DNA of 64,000 nt, from the NCBI RefSeq assembly GCF_050947335.1, contig NW_027473521.1, forward strand, positions 124,001 to 188,000. Direction: 5' to 3'. Made by a program: the position numbers and the translations under genes. A model generated the notes under the pieces. The model did no database searches. It was not told the DNA's origin and saw only the letters and a list, made by a program, of their open reading frames with translations. Source of the stretch: Megachile rotundata. Taxonomy: Eukaryota > Arthropoda > Insecta > Hymenoptera > Megachilidae. This document shows, piece after piece, positions 1 through 12,140 of this stretch. How positions within the stretch are numbered: position 1 is the first letter of the stretch; each line of letters starts with the position of its first letter.

Positions 1-83
1 ATATTATGCTTATATGATCGACAGAACGACAATTACTATACTTATTACACTCAATATTATCAATCTAACTCATATTATTAACC
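1..83 (+). repeat. Variant class: GATCGACAG / CACTCAATATT unit
   Basis: The first unit of the window is a full unit of the class with GACAG for GATAG (TAG stop at 22 removed), TTACACTCAATATTATC and a TTAACC end. The next unit begins ACATTATGCAG and has CTGATTACACTCACTATT and CTAAGTC. This two-unit pair recurs many times, for example at 4,483 and 9,463. Confidence 0.9.
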
Positions 84-166
84 ACATTATGCAGATATGA
101 TCGATAGAACGACAATTACTATACTGATTACACTCACTATTATCAATCTAAGTCATATTATTAACC

Positions 167-249
167 ATATTATGCAGATATAATCGATAGAACTACAATT
201 ACTATACTCATTACTCTTATTATTATCAATCTAACTCATATTATTAGCC
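167..249 (+). repeat. Variant class: GCAGATATAATCG unit
   Basis: Representative of a frequent class. It differs from the reference by GCAGA for GCTTA at unit positions 8-12, A for G at position 16 (AATCG, which removes the GATC site), ACTAC for ACGAC (second CpG lost) and CTCATT for CTTATT. These changes travel together. The class usually follows a unit ending in TTAACC rather than TTAGCC, as here, though exceptions occur (for example near 1,333 and 15,684). It is found across the whole window. Confidence 0.9.
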
Positions 250-830
250 ATATTATGCTTATATGATCGATAGGACGACAATTAGTATACTCACTCCTCT
301 TATTATTATCAATCTAACTCATATTATTAGCCATATTATGGTTATATGATCGATAGAACGACAATTACTATACTTATTACTCTTATTATTATCAATCTAA
401 CTCATATTATTAGCCATATTATGCTTATATGATCGATAGAACGACAATTACTATACTCATTTCTCTTATTATTATCAATCTAACTCATATTATTAGCCAT
501 ATTATGCTTATATGATCGATAGAACTACATTTACTATACTTATTACGCTTATTATTATCAATCTAACTGATATTATTAACCATATTATGCAGATATAATC
601 GATAGAACTACAATTACTATACTCACTCCTCTTATTATTATCAATCTAACTCACATTATTATCCATATTATGCTTATATGATCGATAGAACGACAATTAC
701 TATACTTGTTACACTCAATATTATCAATCTAACTCATATTATTAGCCATATTATGCTTATATGATCGATAGAACGACAATTACTATACTTATTACTCTTA
801 TTATTATCAATCTAACTCATATTATTAACC

Positions 831-913
831 GTATTAAGCTTATATGATAGATAGAACGACAATTACTATACTCATTACCCGTATTATTATCAATCTAACT
901 CATATTATTAGCC
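831..913 (+). repeat. Variant class: GTATTAAGC / CATTACCCGTATT unit
   Basis: This is one of the more divergent classes: the unit begins GTATTAAGCTTATATG, has GATAGATAG for GATCGATAG (CpG lost, tandem GATA motifs created) and CATTACCCGTATT in the middle. AAGCTT gives a HindIII site absent from ordinary units. Copies occur throughout, for example about 5,313, 11,206, 16,103, 19,434, 26,157 and 42,592. Confidence 0.88.
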
Positions 914-996
914 ATATTATGCTTATATGAGCAATAGAACTACAATTACTATATTTATTACACTCACTATTATCAATCTAACACATATTATTAACC
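914..996 (+). repeat. Variant class: ATGAGCAATAG / CACTCACTATT unit
   Basis: Representative of a class with AGCAATAG in place of ATCGATAG (first CpG and the ATCGAT palindrome lost), ACTAC, often ATATTTATTAC, then ACTCACTATTATC and a TTAACC end. This copy also has TAACACATATT, a sub-variant shared by many copies on the left side. The following unit usually begins AAATTATGCAG. Confidence 0.9.
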
Positions 997-1079
997 AAAT
1001 TATGCAGATATGATCGATAGGACGACAATTACTATACTTATTACTGTTATTATTATCCATCTATCTCGAATTATTAGCC
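997..1079 (+). repeat. Variant class: AAATTATGCAG / CCATCTATCTC unit
   Basis: This unit begins AAATTATGCAG and carries GATAGGACGAC, TTACTGTTATT and CCATCTATCTCGAATT. The loss of the CTAAC motif removes the TAA stop at unit position 66. Close relatives end in TCTCATATTATTCGCC or TCTCAAATTA. It regularly follows the AGCAATAG / CACTCACTATT class, so the two form a linked pair. Confidence 0.88.
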
Positions 1080-1162
1080 ATATTATGCTTATATGATCGA
1101 TAGAACGACAATTACTATACTCATTTCTCTTATTTTTATCAATCTAACTCATATTATTAGCC

Positions 1163-1245
1163 ATATTATGCATATATGACCGATAGAACGACAATTACTA
1201 TTCTCATTACTCTTATTATTATCAATTTAACTCATATTATTAACC
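1163..1245 (+). repeat. Variant class: GCATATATGACCGATAG unit
   Basis: Representative of a class with ATTATGCATATATGACC at unit positions 3-19, which removes the TGATC form and the ATCGAT palindrome but keeps the CpG. It nearly always follows a unit with CTCATTTCTC in the middle. A CAATTTAACTCATAGTATT end often accompanies it in copies next to AGCAATAG units. Confidence 0.9.
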
Positions 1246-1411
1246 ATATTATGCAGATATGATCGATAGGACGACAATTACTATACTTATTACTCTTATT
1301 ATTATCAATCTAACTCATATTATTAGCCATATTGTGCAGATATAATCGATAGAACTACAATTACTATACTCACTACTCTTATTATTATCAATCTAACTCA
1401 TATTATTAGCC

Positions 1412-1494
1412 ATATTATGCTTATATGATCGATAGAACTACATTTACTATACTTATTACGCTTATTATTATCAATCTAACTCATATTATTAACC
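1412..1494 (+). repeat. Variant class: CTACATTTAC / TTACGC unit
   Basis: Representative of a class with ACTACATTTACTATAC and TTATTACGCTTATT (a new CpG is created) and a TTAACC end. It is nearly always followed by a GCAGATATAATCG unit, so the two behave as one dimeric block. A subtype with CTAACTGATATT (for example 499-581) marks one duplicated family seen at about 565, 5,047, 10,940, 15,837, 19,168, 25,890 and 26,969. Confidence 0.9.
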
Positions 1495-1577
1495 ATATTA
1501 TGCAGATATAATCGATAGAACTACAATTACTATACTCATTACTCTTATTATTATCAATCTAACTCATATTATTAGCC

Positions 1578-1660
1578 ATATTATGCTTATATGATCGATA
1601 GGACGACAATTACTATACTCACTCCTCTTATTATTATCAATCTAACTCATATTATTAGCC
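1578..1660 (+). repeat. Variant class: GATAGGACGAC / CACTCC unit
   Basis: Representative of a common class with GG for GA at unit positions 24-25 and CTCACTCCTC in the middle, in place of CTTATTACTC. It typically precedes a reference-type unit. A subtype with CAATTAGTATAC (for example 250-332) occurs in the left part of the window and marks particular duplicated blocks, such as those at 4,732 and 9,712. Confidence 0.9.
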
Positions 1661-1743
1661 ATATTATGCTTATATGATCGATAGAACGACAATTACTATA
1701 CTTATTACTCTTATTATTATCAATCTAACTCATATTATTAGCC
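1661..1743 (+). repeat. Reference unit (most common variant)
   Basis: This copy shows the form I take as the reference unit. Key positions within the unit are ATTATG at 3-8, TATATGATCGATAG at 11-24, AACGAC at 25-30, CAATTACTATA at 30-40, CTTATTACTC at 41-50, a TTA-triplet tract at 51-59, CAATCTAACTC at 61-71 and CATATTATTAGCC at 71-83. It has two CpG sites (unit positions 19-20 and 27-28), one ATCGAT palindrome (17-22) and a GATC site (16-19). Forward stop codons TGA (15), TAG (22), TAA (66) and TAG (79), with a unit length not divisible by three, prevent any long reading frame. The same form recurs very many times, often between variant units. Confidence 0.95.
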
Positions 1744-1992
1744 ATATTATGCTTATATGATCAATAGAACGACAATTACTATACTTATTACTCTCATTAT
1801 TATCAATCTAACTCATATTATTCGCCATATTATGCTTATATGATCGACAGAACGACAATTACTATACTTATTACACTCAATATTATCAATCTAACTCATA
1901 TTATTAACCACATTATGCAGATATGATCGATAGAACGACAATTACTATACTGGTTACACTCACTATTATCAATCTAAGTCATATTATTAACC

Positions 1993-2075
1993 ATATTATG
2001 CAGATATGATCAATAGAACGACAATTACTATTCTTATTACTCTTATAATTATCAATCTAACTCATATTATTAGCC
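1993..2075 (+). repeat. Variant class: GATCAATAG / TTCTTATTAC / TTATAATT unit
   Basis: Representative of a class with GATCAATAG (CpG to CpA change), CTATTCTTATTACTC and TTATAATTATC. It follows a CTAAGTC / TTAACC unit in its typical setting. Copies occur in both halves, for example 6,475 onward, 20,607 onward, 45,588 onward and 49,318 onward. Confidence 0.85.
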
Positions 2076-2895
2076 ATATTATGCTTATATGATCGATAGA
2101 ACGACAATTACTATACTTATTACTCTTATTATTATCAATCTAACTCATATTATTAGCCATATTATGCTTATATGATCGATAGGACGACAATTACTATACT
2201 CACTCCTCTTATTATTATCAATCTAACTCATATTATTAGCCATATTATGCTTATATGATCGATAGAACGACAATTACTATACTTATTACTCCTATTATTA
2301 TCAATCTAACTCATATTATTAGCCATATTATGCTTATATGAGCAATAGAACTACAATTACTATATTTATTACACTCACTATTATCAATCTAACACATATT
2401 ATTAACCAAATTATGCAGATATGATCGATAGGACTACAATTACTATACTTATTACTGTTATTATTATCCATCTATCTCGAATTATTAGCCATATTATGCT
2501 TATATGATCGATAGGACGACAATTAGTATACTCACTCCTCTTATTATTATCAATCTAACTCATATTATTAGCCATATTATGGTTATATGATCGATAGAAC
2601 GACAATTACTATACTTATTACTCTTATTATTATCAATCTAACTCATATTATTAGCCATATTATGCTTATATGATCGATAGGACGACAATTACTATACTCA
2701 CTCCTCTTATTATTATCAATCTAACTCATATTATTAGCCATATTATGCTTATATGATCGATAGAACTACATTTACTATACTTATTACGCTTATTATTATC
2801 AATCTAACTCATATTATTAGCCATATTATGCTTATATGATCGATAGAACGACAATTACTATACTTATTACTCTTATTATTATCAATCTAACTCAT

Positions 2896-3943
2896 ATTAT
2901 TAGCCATATTATGCTTATATGATCGATAGAACGACAATTACTATACTCATTTCTCTTATTTTTATCAATCTAACTCATATTATTAGCCATATTATGCATA
3001 TATGACCGATAGAACGACAATTACTATTCTCATTACTCTTATTATTATCAATTTAACTCATATTATTAACCATATTATGCAGATATGATCGATAGGACGA
3101 CAATTACTATACTTATTACTCTTATTATTATCAATCTAACTCATATTATTAGCCATATTGTGCAGATATAATCGATAGAACTACAATTACTATACTCACT
3201 ACTCTTATTATTATCAATCTAACTCATATTATTAGCCATATTATGCTTATATGATCGATAGAACTACATTTACTATACTTATTACGCTTATTATTATCAA
3301 TCTAACTCATATTATTAACCATATTATGCAGATATAATCGATAGAACTACAATTACTATACTCATTACTCTTATTATTATCAATCTAACTCATATTATTA
3401 GCCATATTATGCTTATATGATCGATAGGACGACAATTACTATACTCACTCCTCTTATTATTATCAATCTAACTCATATTATTAGCCATATTATGCTTATA
3501 TGATCGATAGAACGACAATTACTATACTTATTACTCTTATTATTATCAATCTAACTCATATTATTAGCCATATTATGCTTATATGATCAATAGAACGACA
3601 ATTACTATACTTATTACTCTCATTATTATCAATCTAACTCATATTATTCGCCATATTATGCTTATATGATCGACAGAACGACAATTACTATACTTATTAC
3701 ACTCAATATTATCAATCTAACTCATATTATTAACCACATTATGCAGATATGATCGATAGAACGACAATTACTATACTGGTTACACTCACTATTATCAATC
3801 TAAGTCATATTATTAACCATATTATGCAGATATGATCAATAGAACGACAATTACTATTCTTATTACTCTTATAATTATCAATCTAACTCATATTATTAGC
3901 CATATTATGCTTATATGATCGATAGAACGACAATTACTATACT
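2896..3943 (+). repeat. Block repeated at 22-unit offset, copy 2
   Basis: Second copy of 1,070-2,117, with the same order of variant units. Because copy 1 also lies inside the 54-unit block, a third copy sits at 5,552-6,599. Confidence 0.88.
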
Positions 3944-3991
3944 CATTACTCTTATTATTATCAATTTAACTCATAGTATTAACCATATTAT

Positions 3992-4003
3992 GCTCATATG
4001 AGC
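3992..4003. repeat. Perfect 12-bp palindrome GCTCATATGAGC in a variant unit
   Basis: A single T-to-C change in an AGCAATAG-class unit creates a perfect 12-bp inverted repeat containing an NdeI site (CATATG). The same palindrome occurs at 17,770-17,781 and 21,267-21,278. The usual form GCTTATATGAGC is one substitution away. No function is implied. Confidence 0.9.
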
Positions 4004-4016
4004 AATACAACTACAA

Positions 4017-4921
4017 TTACTATACTTATTACTCTTATTATTATCAATCTAACTCATATTATTAGCCATATTATGCTTATATGAGCAATAGAACTACAAT
4101 TACTATACTTATTACACTCACTATTATCAATCCAACTCATATTATTAACCATATTATGCAGATATGATCGATAGGACGACAATTACTATACTCATTACTG
4201 TTATTATTATCAATTTAACTCATAGTATTAACCATATTATGCTTATATGAGCAATAGAACTACAATTACTATACTTATTACTCTTATTATTATTAATCTA
4301 ACTCATATTATTAGCCATATTATGCTTATATGATCGACAGAACGACAATTACTATACTTATTACACTCAATATTATCAATCTAACTCATATTATTAACCA
4401 GATTATGCAGATATGATCGATAGAACGACAATTACTATACTCATTACTCTTATTATTATCAATCTAACTCATATTATTAGCCATATTATGCTTATATGAT
4501 CGACAGAACGACAATTACTATACTTATTACACTCAATATTATCAATCTAACTCATATTATTAACCACATTATGCAGATATGATCGATAGAACGACAATTA
4601 CTATACTGATTACACTCACTATTATCAATCTAAGTCATATTATTAACCATATTATGCAGATATAATCGATAGAACTACAATTACTATACTCATTACTCTT
4701 ATTATTATCAATCTAACTCATATTATTAGCCATATTATGCTTATATGATCGATAGGACGACAATTAGTATACTCACTCCTCTTATTATTATCAATCTAAC
4801 TCATATTATTAGCCATATTATGGTTATATGATCGATAGAACGACAATTACTATACTTATTACTCTTATTATTATCAATCTAACTCATATTATTAGCCATA
4901 TTATGCTTATATGATCGATAG
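4017..4921 (+). repeat. Block repeated at 60-unit offset, copy 1
   Basis: About 905 bp is repeated at 8,997-9,901 (offset 4,980 bp, 60 units). Shared markers include TCAATCCAACTC, CAATTTAACTCATAGTATT, TTATTAATCTAAC, AACCAGATTATGC and CAATTAGTATAC. It diverges at 4,922 where GAACG faces GGACG. Confidence 0.88.
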
Positions 4922-7301
4922 AACGACAATTACTATACTCATTTCTCTTATTATTATCAATCTAACTCATATTATTAGCCATATTATGCTTATATGATCG
5001 ATAGAACTACATTTACTATACTTATTACGCTTATTATTATCAATCTAACTGATATTATTAACCATATTATGCAGATATAATCGATAGAACTACAATTACT
5101 ATACTCACTCCTCTTATTATTATCAATCTAACTCACATTATTATCCATATTATGCTTATATGATCGATAGAACGACAATTACTATACTTGTTACACTCAA
5201 TATTATCAATCTAACTCATATTATTAGCCATATTATGCTTATATGATCGATAGAACGACAATTACTATACTTATTACTCTTATTATTATCAATCTAACTC
5301 ATATTATTAACCGTATTAAGCTTATATGATAGATAGAACGACAATTACTATACTCATTACCCGTATTATTATCAATCTAACTCATATTATTAGCCATATT
5401 ATGCTTATATGAGCAATAGAACTACAATTACTATATTTATTACACTCACTATTATCAATCTAACACATATTATTAACCAAATTATGCAGATATGATCGAT
5501 AGGACGACAATTACTATACTTATTACTGTTATTATTATCCATCTATCTCGAATTATTAGCCATATTATGCTTATATGATCGATAGAACGACAATTACTAT
5601 ACTCATTTCTCTTATTTTTATCAATCTAACTCATATTATTAGCCATATTATGCATATATGACCGATAGAACGACAATTACTATTCTCATTACTCTTATTA
5701 TTATCAATTTAACTCATATTATTAACCATATTATGCAGATATGATCGATAGGACGACAATTACTATACTTATTACTCTTATTATTATCAATCTAACTCAT
5801 ATTATTAGCCATATTGTGCAGATATAATCGATAGAACTACAATTACTATACTCACTACTCTTATTATTATCAATCTAACTCATATTATTAGCCATATTAT
5901 GCTTATATGATCGATAGAACTACATTTACTATACTTATTACGCTTATTATTATCAATCTAACTCATATTATTAACCATATTATGCAGATATAATCGATAG
6001 AACTACAATTACTATACTCATTACTCTTATTATTATCAATCTAACTCATATTATTAGCCATATTATGCTTATATGATCGATAGGACGACAATTACTATAC
6101 TCACTCCTCTTATTATTATCAATCTAACTCATATTATTAGCCATATTATGCTTATATGATCGATAGAACGACAATTACTATACTTATTACTCTTATTATT
6201 ATCAATCTAACTCATATTATTAGCCATATTATGCTTATATGATCAATAGAACGACAATTACTATACTTATTACTCTCATTATTATCAATCTAACTCATAT
6301 TATTCGCCATATTATGCTTATATGATCGACAGAACGACAATTACTATACTTATTACACTCAATATTATCAATCTAACTCATATTATTAACCACATTATGC
6401 AGATATGATCGATAGAACGACAATTACTATACTGGTTACACTCACTATTATCAATCTAAGTCATATTATTAACCATATTATGCAGATATGATCAATAGAA
6501 CGACAATTACTATTCTTATTACTCTTATAATTATCAATCTAACTCATATTATTAGCCATATTATGCTTATATGATCGATAGAACGACAATTACTATACTT
6601 ATTACTCTTATTATTATCAATCTAACTCATATTATTAGCCATATTATGCTTATATGATCGATAGGACGACAATTACTATACTCACTCCTCTTATTATTAT
6701 CAATCTAACTCATATTATTAGCCATATTATGCTTATATGATCGATAGAACGACAATTACTATACTTATTACTCCTATTATTATCAATCTAACTCATATTA
6801 TTAGCCATATTATGCTTATATGAGCAATAGAACTACAATTACTATATTTATTACACTCACTATTATCAATCTAACACATATTATTAACCAAATTATGCAG
6901 ATATGATCGATAGGACTACAATTACTATACTTATTACTGTTATTATTATCCATCTATCTCGAATTATTAGCCATATTATGCTTATATGATCGATAGGACG
7001 ACAATTAGTATACTCACTCCTCTTATTATTATCAATCTAACTCATATTATTAGCCATATTATGGTTATATGATCGATAGAACGACAATTACTATACTTAT
7101 TACTCTTATTATTATCAATCTAACTCATATTATTAGCCATATTATGCTTATATGATCGATAGGACGACAATTACTATACTCACTCCTCTTATTATTATCA
7201 ATCTAACTCATATTATTAGCCATATTATGCTTATATGATCGATAGAACTACATTTACTATACTTATTACGCTTATTATTATCAATCTAACTCATATTATT
7301 A
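4483..7301 (+). repeat. Duplicated block, copy 2 (54-unit offset)
   Basis: Second copy of the block at 1-2,819, with the same unit order and the same rare variants. I noticed no difference on line-by-line reading, so the copying appears recent. Parts of it are again copied further right: its last 0.9 kb continues into a block repeated at 12,141-13,853. Confidence 0.9.
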
Positions 7302-8151
7302 ACCATATTATGCAGATATAATCGATAGAACTACAACTACTATACTCATTACTCTTATTATTATCAATCTAACTCATATTATTAGCCATATTATGCTTAT
7401 ATGATCGATAGGACGACAATTACTATACTCACTCCTCTTATTATTATCAATCTAACTCATATTATTAGCCATATTATGCATATATGACCGATAGAACGAC
7501 AATTACTATACTCATTACTCTTATTATTATCAATCTAACTCATATTATTAGCCATATTATGCTTATATGATCAATAGAACAACAATTACTATACTTATTA
7601 CTCTTATTATTATCAATCTAACTCATCTTATTAGCCATATTATGCTTATATGATCGACAGAACGACAATTACTATACTTATTACACTCAATATTATCAAA
7701 CTAACTCATATTATTAACCACATTATGCAGATATGATCGATAGAACGACAATTACTATACTGATTACACTCACTATTATCAATCTAAGTCATATTATTAA
7801 CCATATTATGCAGATATAATCGATAGAACTACAATTACTATACTCATTACTCTTATTATTATCAATCTAACTCATATTATTAGCCATATTATGCTTATAT
7901 GATCGATAGGACGACAATTACTATACTCACTCCTCTTATTATTATCAATCTAACTCATATTATTAGCCATATTATGCTTATATGATCGATAGAACGACAA
8001 TTACTATACTTATTACTCTTATTATTATCAATCTAACTCATATTATTAGCCATAGTATGCTTATATGATCGATAGGACGACAATTACTATACTTATTACT
8101 CTTATTATTATCAATCTAACTCATATTGTTAGCCATATTATGCTTATATGA
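6963..8151 (+). repeat. Block repeated at 33-, 69- and 181-unit offsets
   Basis: About 1.19 kb reappears at 9,702-10,890 (2,739 bp, 33 units) with a few substitutions, for example AGATGTAATC in the later copy where this one reads AGATATAATC. Related copies are at 12,690-13,853 and from 21,997. Markers are GAACTACAACTAC (7,327), GATCAATAGAACAAC (7,570), CTCATCTTATTAGCC and ATTATCAAACTAAC. Confidence 0.88.
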
Positions 8152-8300
8152 GCAATAGAACTACAATTACTATATATATTACACTCACTATTATCAATCT
8201 AACTCATATTATTAACCAAATTATGCAGATATGATCGATAGGACGACAATTACTATACTTATTACTCTTATTATTATCCACCTATCTCATATTATTAGCC

Positions 8301-8383
8301 ATATTATGGTTATATGATCGAGAGAACGACAATTACTCTACTTATTACTCTTATTATTATCAATCTAACTCATACTATTAGCC
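8301..8383 (+). repeat. Variant class: GGTTATATGATCGAGAG / ACTCTAC unit
   Basis: This unit begins ATATTATGG, has CGAGAGAACGAC (TAG at position 22 lost), CAATTACTCTACTT and CTCATACTATTAGCC. It typically follows a CCATCTATCTC unit and is followed by a GACAG unit with CTGATTACACTCAC and CAGTCTAAC. This three-unit order recurs in both halves of the window. Confidence 0.88.
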
Positions 8384-8996
8384 ATATTATGCTTATATGA
8401 TCGACAGAACGACAATTACTATACTGATTACACTCACTATTATCAGTCTGACTCATATTATTAGCCATATTATGCTTATATGATCGATAGAACGACAATT
8501 ACTATACTCATTTCTCTTATTATTATCAATCTAACTCATATTATTAGCCATATTATGCTTATATGATCAATAGAACGACAATTACTATACTTATTACTCT
8601 TATTATTATCAATCTAACTCATCTTATTAGCCATATTATGCTTATATGATCGACAGAACGACAATTACTATACTTATTACACTCAATATTATCAAACTAA
8701 CTCATATTATTAACCACATTATGCAGATATGATCGATAGAACGACAATTACTATACTGATTACACTCACTATTATCAATCTAAGTCATATTATTAACCAT
8801 ATTATGCAGATATAATCGATAGAACTACAATTACTATACTCATTACTCTTATTATTATCAATCTAACTCATATTATTAGCCATATTATGCTTATATGATC
8901 GATAGGACGACAATTACTATACTCACTCCTCTTATTATTATCAATCTTACTCATATTATTAGCCATATTATGCTTATATGATCGATAGAACGACAT

Positions 8997-9901
8997 TTAC
9001 TATACTTATTACTCTTATTATTATCAATCTAACTCATATTATTAGCCATATTATGCTTATATGAGCAATAGAACTACAATTACTATACTTATTACACTCA
9101 CTATTATCAATCCAACTCATATTATTAACCATATTATGCAGATATGATCGATAGGACGACAATTACTATACTCATTACTGTTATTATTATCAATTTAACT
9201 CATAGTATTAACCATATTATGCTTATATGAGCAATAGAACTACAATTACTATACTTATTACTCTTATTATTATTAATCTAACTCATATTATTAGCCATAT
9301 TATGCTTATATGATCGACAGAACGACAATTACTATACTTATTACACTCAATATTATCAATCTAACTCATATTATTAACCAGATTATGCAGATATGATCGA
9401 TAGAACGACAATTACTATACTCATTACTCTTATTATTATCAATCTAACTCATATTATTAGCCATATTATGCTTATATGATCGACAGAACGACAATTACTA
9501 TACTTATTACACTCAATATTATCAATCTAACTCATATTATTAACCACATTATGCAGATATGATCGATAGAACGACAATTACTATACTGATTACACTCACT
9601 ATTATCAATCTAAGTCATATTATTAACCATATTATGCAGATATAATCGATAGAACTACAATTACTATACTCATTACTCTTATTATTATCAATCTAACTCA
9701 TATTATTAGCCATATTATGCTTATATGATCGATAGGACGACAATTAGTATACTCACTCCTCTTATTATTATCAATCTAACTCATATTATTAGCCATATTA
9801 TGGTTATATGATCGATAGAACGACAATTACTATACTTATTACTCTTATTATTATCAATCTAACTCATATTATTAGCCATATTATGCTTATATGATCGATA
9901 G
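8997..9901 (+). repeat. Block repeated at 60-unit offset, copy 2
   Basis: Second copy of 4,017-4,921. From 9,702 it is followed by another block that matches 6,963-8,151, so two different source regions are joined here. Confidence 0.88.
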
Positions 9902-10890
9902 GACGACAATTACTATACTCACTCCTCTTATTATTATCAATCTAACTCATATTATTAGCCATATTATGCTTATATGATCGATAGAACTACATTTACTATA
10001 CTTATTACGCTTATTATTATCAATCTAACTCATATTATTAACCATATTATGCAGATATAATCGATAGAACTACAACTACTATACTCATTACTCTTATTAT
10101 TATCAATCTAACTCATATTATTAGCCATATTATGCTTATATGATCGATAGGACGACAATTACTATACTCACTCCTCTTATTATTATCAATCTAACTCATA
10201 TTATTAGCCATATTATGCATATATGACCGATAGAACGACAATTACTATACTCATTACTCTTATTATTATCAATCTAACTCATATTATTAGCCATATTATG
10301 CTTATATGATCAATAGAACAACAATTACTATACTTATTACTCTTATTATTATCAATCTAACTCATCTTATTAGCCATATTATGCTTATATGATCGACAGA
10401 ACGACAATTACTATACTTATTACACTCAATATTATCAAACTAACTCATATTATTAACCACATTATGCAGATATGATCGATAGAACGACAATTACTATACT
10501 GATTACACTCACTATTATCAATCTAAGTCATATTATTAACCATATTATGCAGATGTAATCGATAGAACTACAATTACTATACTCATTACTCTTATTATTA
10601 TCAATCTAACTCATATTATTAGCCATATTATGCTTATATGATCGATAGGACGACAATTACTATACTCACTCCTCTTATTATTATCAATCTAACTCATATT
10701 ATTAGCCATATTATGCTTATATGATCGATAGAACGACAATTACTATACTTATTACTCTTATTATTATCAATCTAACTCATATTATTAGCCATATTATGCT
10801 TATATGATCGATAGGACGACAATTACTATACTTATTACTCTTATTATTATCAATCTAACTCATATTATTAGCCATATTATGCTTATATGA
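9702..10890 (+). repeat. Second copy of the 6,963-8,151 block
   Basis: Matches 6,963-8,151 at 33 units and 12,690-13,858 at 36 units. The AGATGTAATC substitution near 10,551 is shared with 13,539 but not with 7,812, so the 12.7-13.9 kb copy is closer to this one in that part. Confidence 0.87.
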
Positions 10891-12059
10891 TCGATAGAAC
10901 TACATTTACTATACTTATTACGCTTATTATTATCAATCTAACTGATATTATTAACCATATTATGCAGATATAATCGATAGAACTACAATTACTATACTCA
11001 CTCCTCTTATTATTATCAATCTAACTCACATTATTATCCATATTATGCTTATATGATCGATAGAACGACAATTACTATACTTGTTACACTCAATATTATC
11101 AATCTAACTCATATTATTAGCCATATTATGCTTATATGATCGATAGAACGACAATTACTATACTTATTACTCTTATTATTATCAATCTAACTCATATTAT
11201 TAACCGTATTAAGCTTATATGATAGATAGAACGACAATTACTATACTCATTACCCGTATTATTATCAATCTAACTCATATTATTAGCCATATTATGCTTA
11301 TATGAGCAATAGAACTACAATTACTATATTTATTACACTCACTATTATCAATCTAACACATATTATTAACCAAATTATGCAGATATGATCGATAGGACGA
11401 CAATTACTATACTTATTACTGTTATTATTATCCATCTATCTCGAATTATTAGCCATATTATGCTTATATGATCGATAGAACGACAATTACTATACTCATT
11501 TCTCTTATTTTTATCAATCTAACTCATATTATTAGCCATATTATGCATATATGACCGATAGAACGACAATTACTATACTCATTACTCTTATTATTATCAA
11601 TTTAACTCATATTATTAACCATATTATGCAGATATGATCGATAGGACGACAATTACTATACTTATTACTCTTATTATTATCAATCTAACTCATATTATTA
11701 GCCATATTGTGCAGATATAATCGATAGAACTACAATTACTATACTCACTACTCTTATTATTATCAATCTAACTCATATTATTAGCCATATTATGCTTATA
11801 TGATCGATAGAACTACATTTACTATACTTATTACGCTTATTATTATCAATCTAACTCATATTATTAACCATATTATGCAGATATAATCGATAGAACTACA
11901 ATTACTATACTCATTACTCTTATTATTATCAATCTAACTCATATTATTAGCCATATTATGCTTATATGATCGATAGGACGACAATTACTATACTCACTCC
12001 TCTTATTATTATCAATCTAACTCATATTATTAGCCATATTATGCTTATATGATCGATAG
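10882..12059 (+). repeat. Block repeated at 125-unit offset, copy 2
   Basis: Second copy of 507-1,684. Immediately after it, at about 12,060-12,141, is a short junction zone containing a GACAG unit fused to the CTGGTTACAC pattern, which elsewhere belong to separate successive units. Confidence 0.85.
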
Positions 12060-12140
12060 GACGACAATTACTATACTCACTCCTCTTATTATTATCAATC
12101 TAACTCATATTATTCGCCATATTATGCTTATATGATCGAC

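Larger units (their letters stand above)
507..1684 (+). repeat. Block repeated at 125-unit offset, copy 1
   Basis: About 1.18 kb starting in the CTACATTTAC unit and including CTAACTGATATT, the GTATTAAGC unit and the ATTGTGCAG unit reappears at 10,882-12,059 (10,375 bp, 125 units). One difference is CTATTCTC here near 1,199 and CTATACTC in the later copy. It ends at 1,685 where GAACG faces GGACG. Confidence 0.85.
1070..2117 (+). repeat. Block repeated at 22-unit offset, copy 1
   Basis: About 1,048 bp beginning in the unit after the TCTCGAATT variant reappears at 2,896-3,943 (offset 1,826 bp, 22 units). Shared markers are CTCTTATTTTTATC, the GCATATATGACC unit with ATTCTCATTAC, ATTGTGCAG, TACTCTCATT and CTGGTTAC. 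It ends at 2,118, where TTATTAC faces TCATTAC. Confidence 0.88.
1..2819 (+). repeat. Duplicated block, copy 1 (54-unit offset)
   Basis: The sequence from 1 to about 2,819 reappears at 4,483-7,301, an offset of 4,482 bp, exactly 54 units. Shared rare variants include CTAACTGATATT (565), ATTGTGCAG (1,331), CTGGTTACAC (1,949), TTATAATT (2,044), ACTCCTATT (2,288) and GGACTACAATT in an AAATTATGCAG unit (2,431). The match ends at 2,820, where one copy reads TTAGCC and the other TTAACC. The left end may extend beyond the window. Confidence 0.9.

Noticed and set aside
180..190. Bacterial promoter -10 boxes (TATAAT in GATATAATCG units)
   Set aside because: TATAAT arises by one substitution in an AT-rich satellite unit and recurs at every copy of that class. 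There is no gene downstream and no sign of a bacterial genome.
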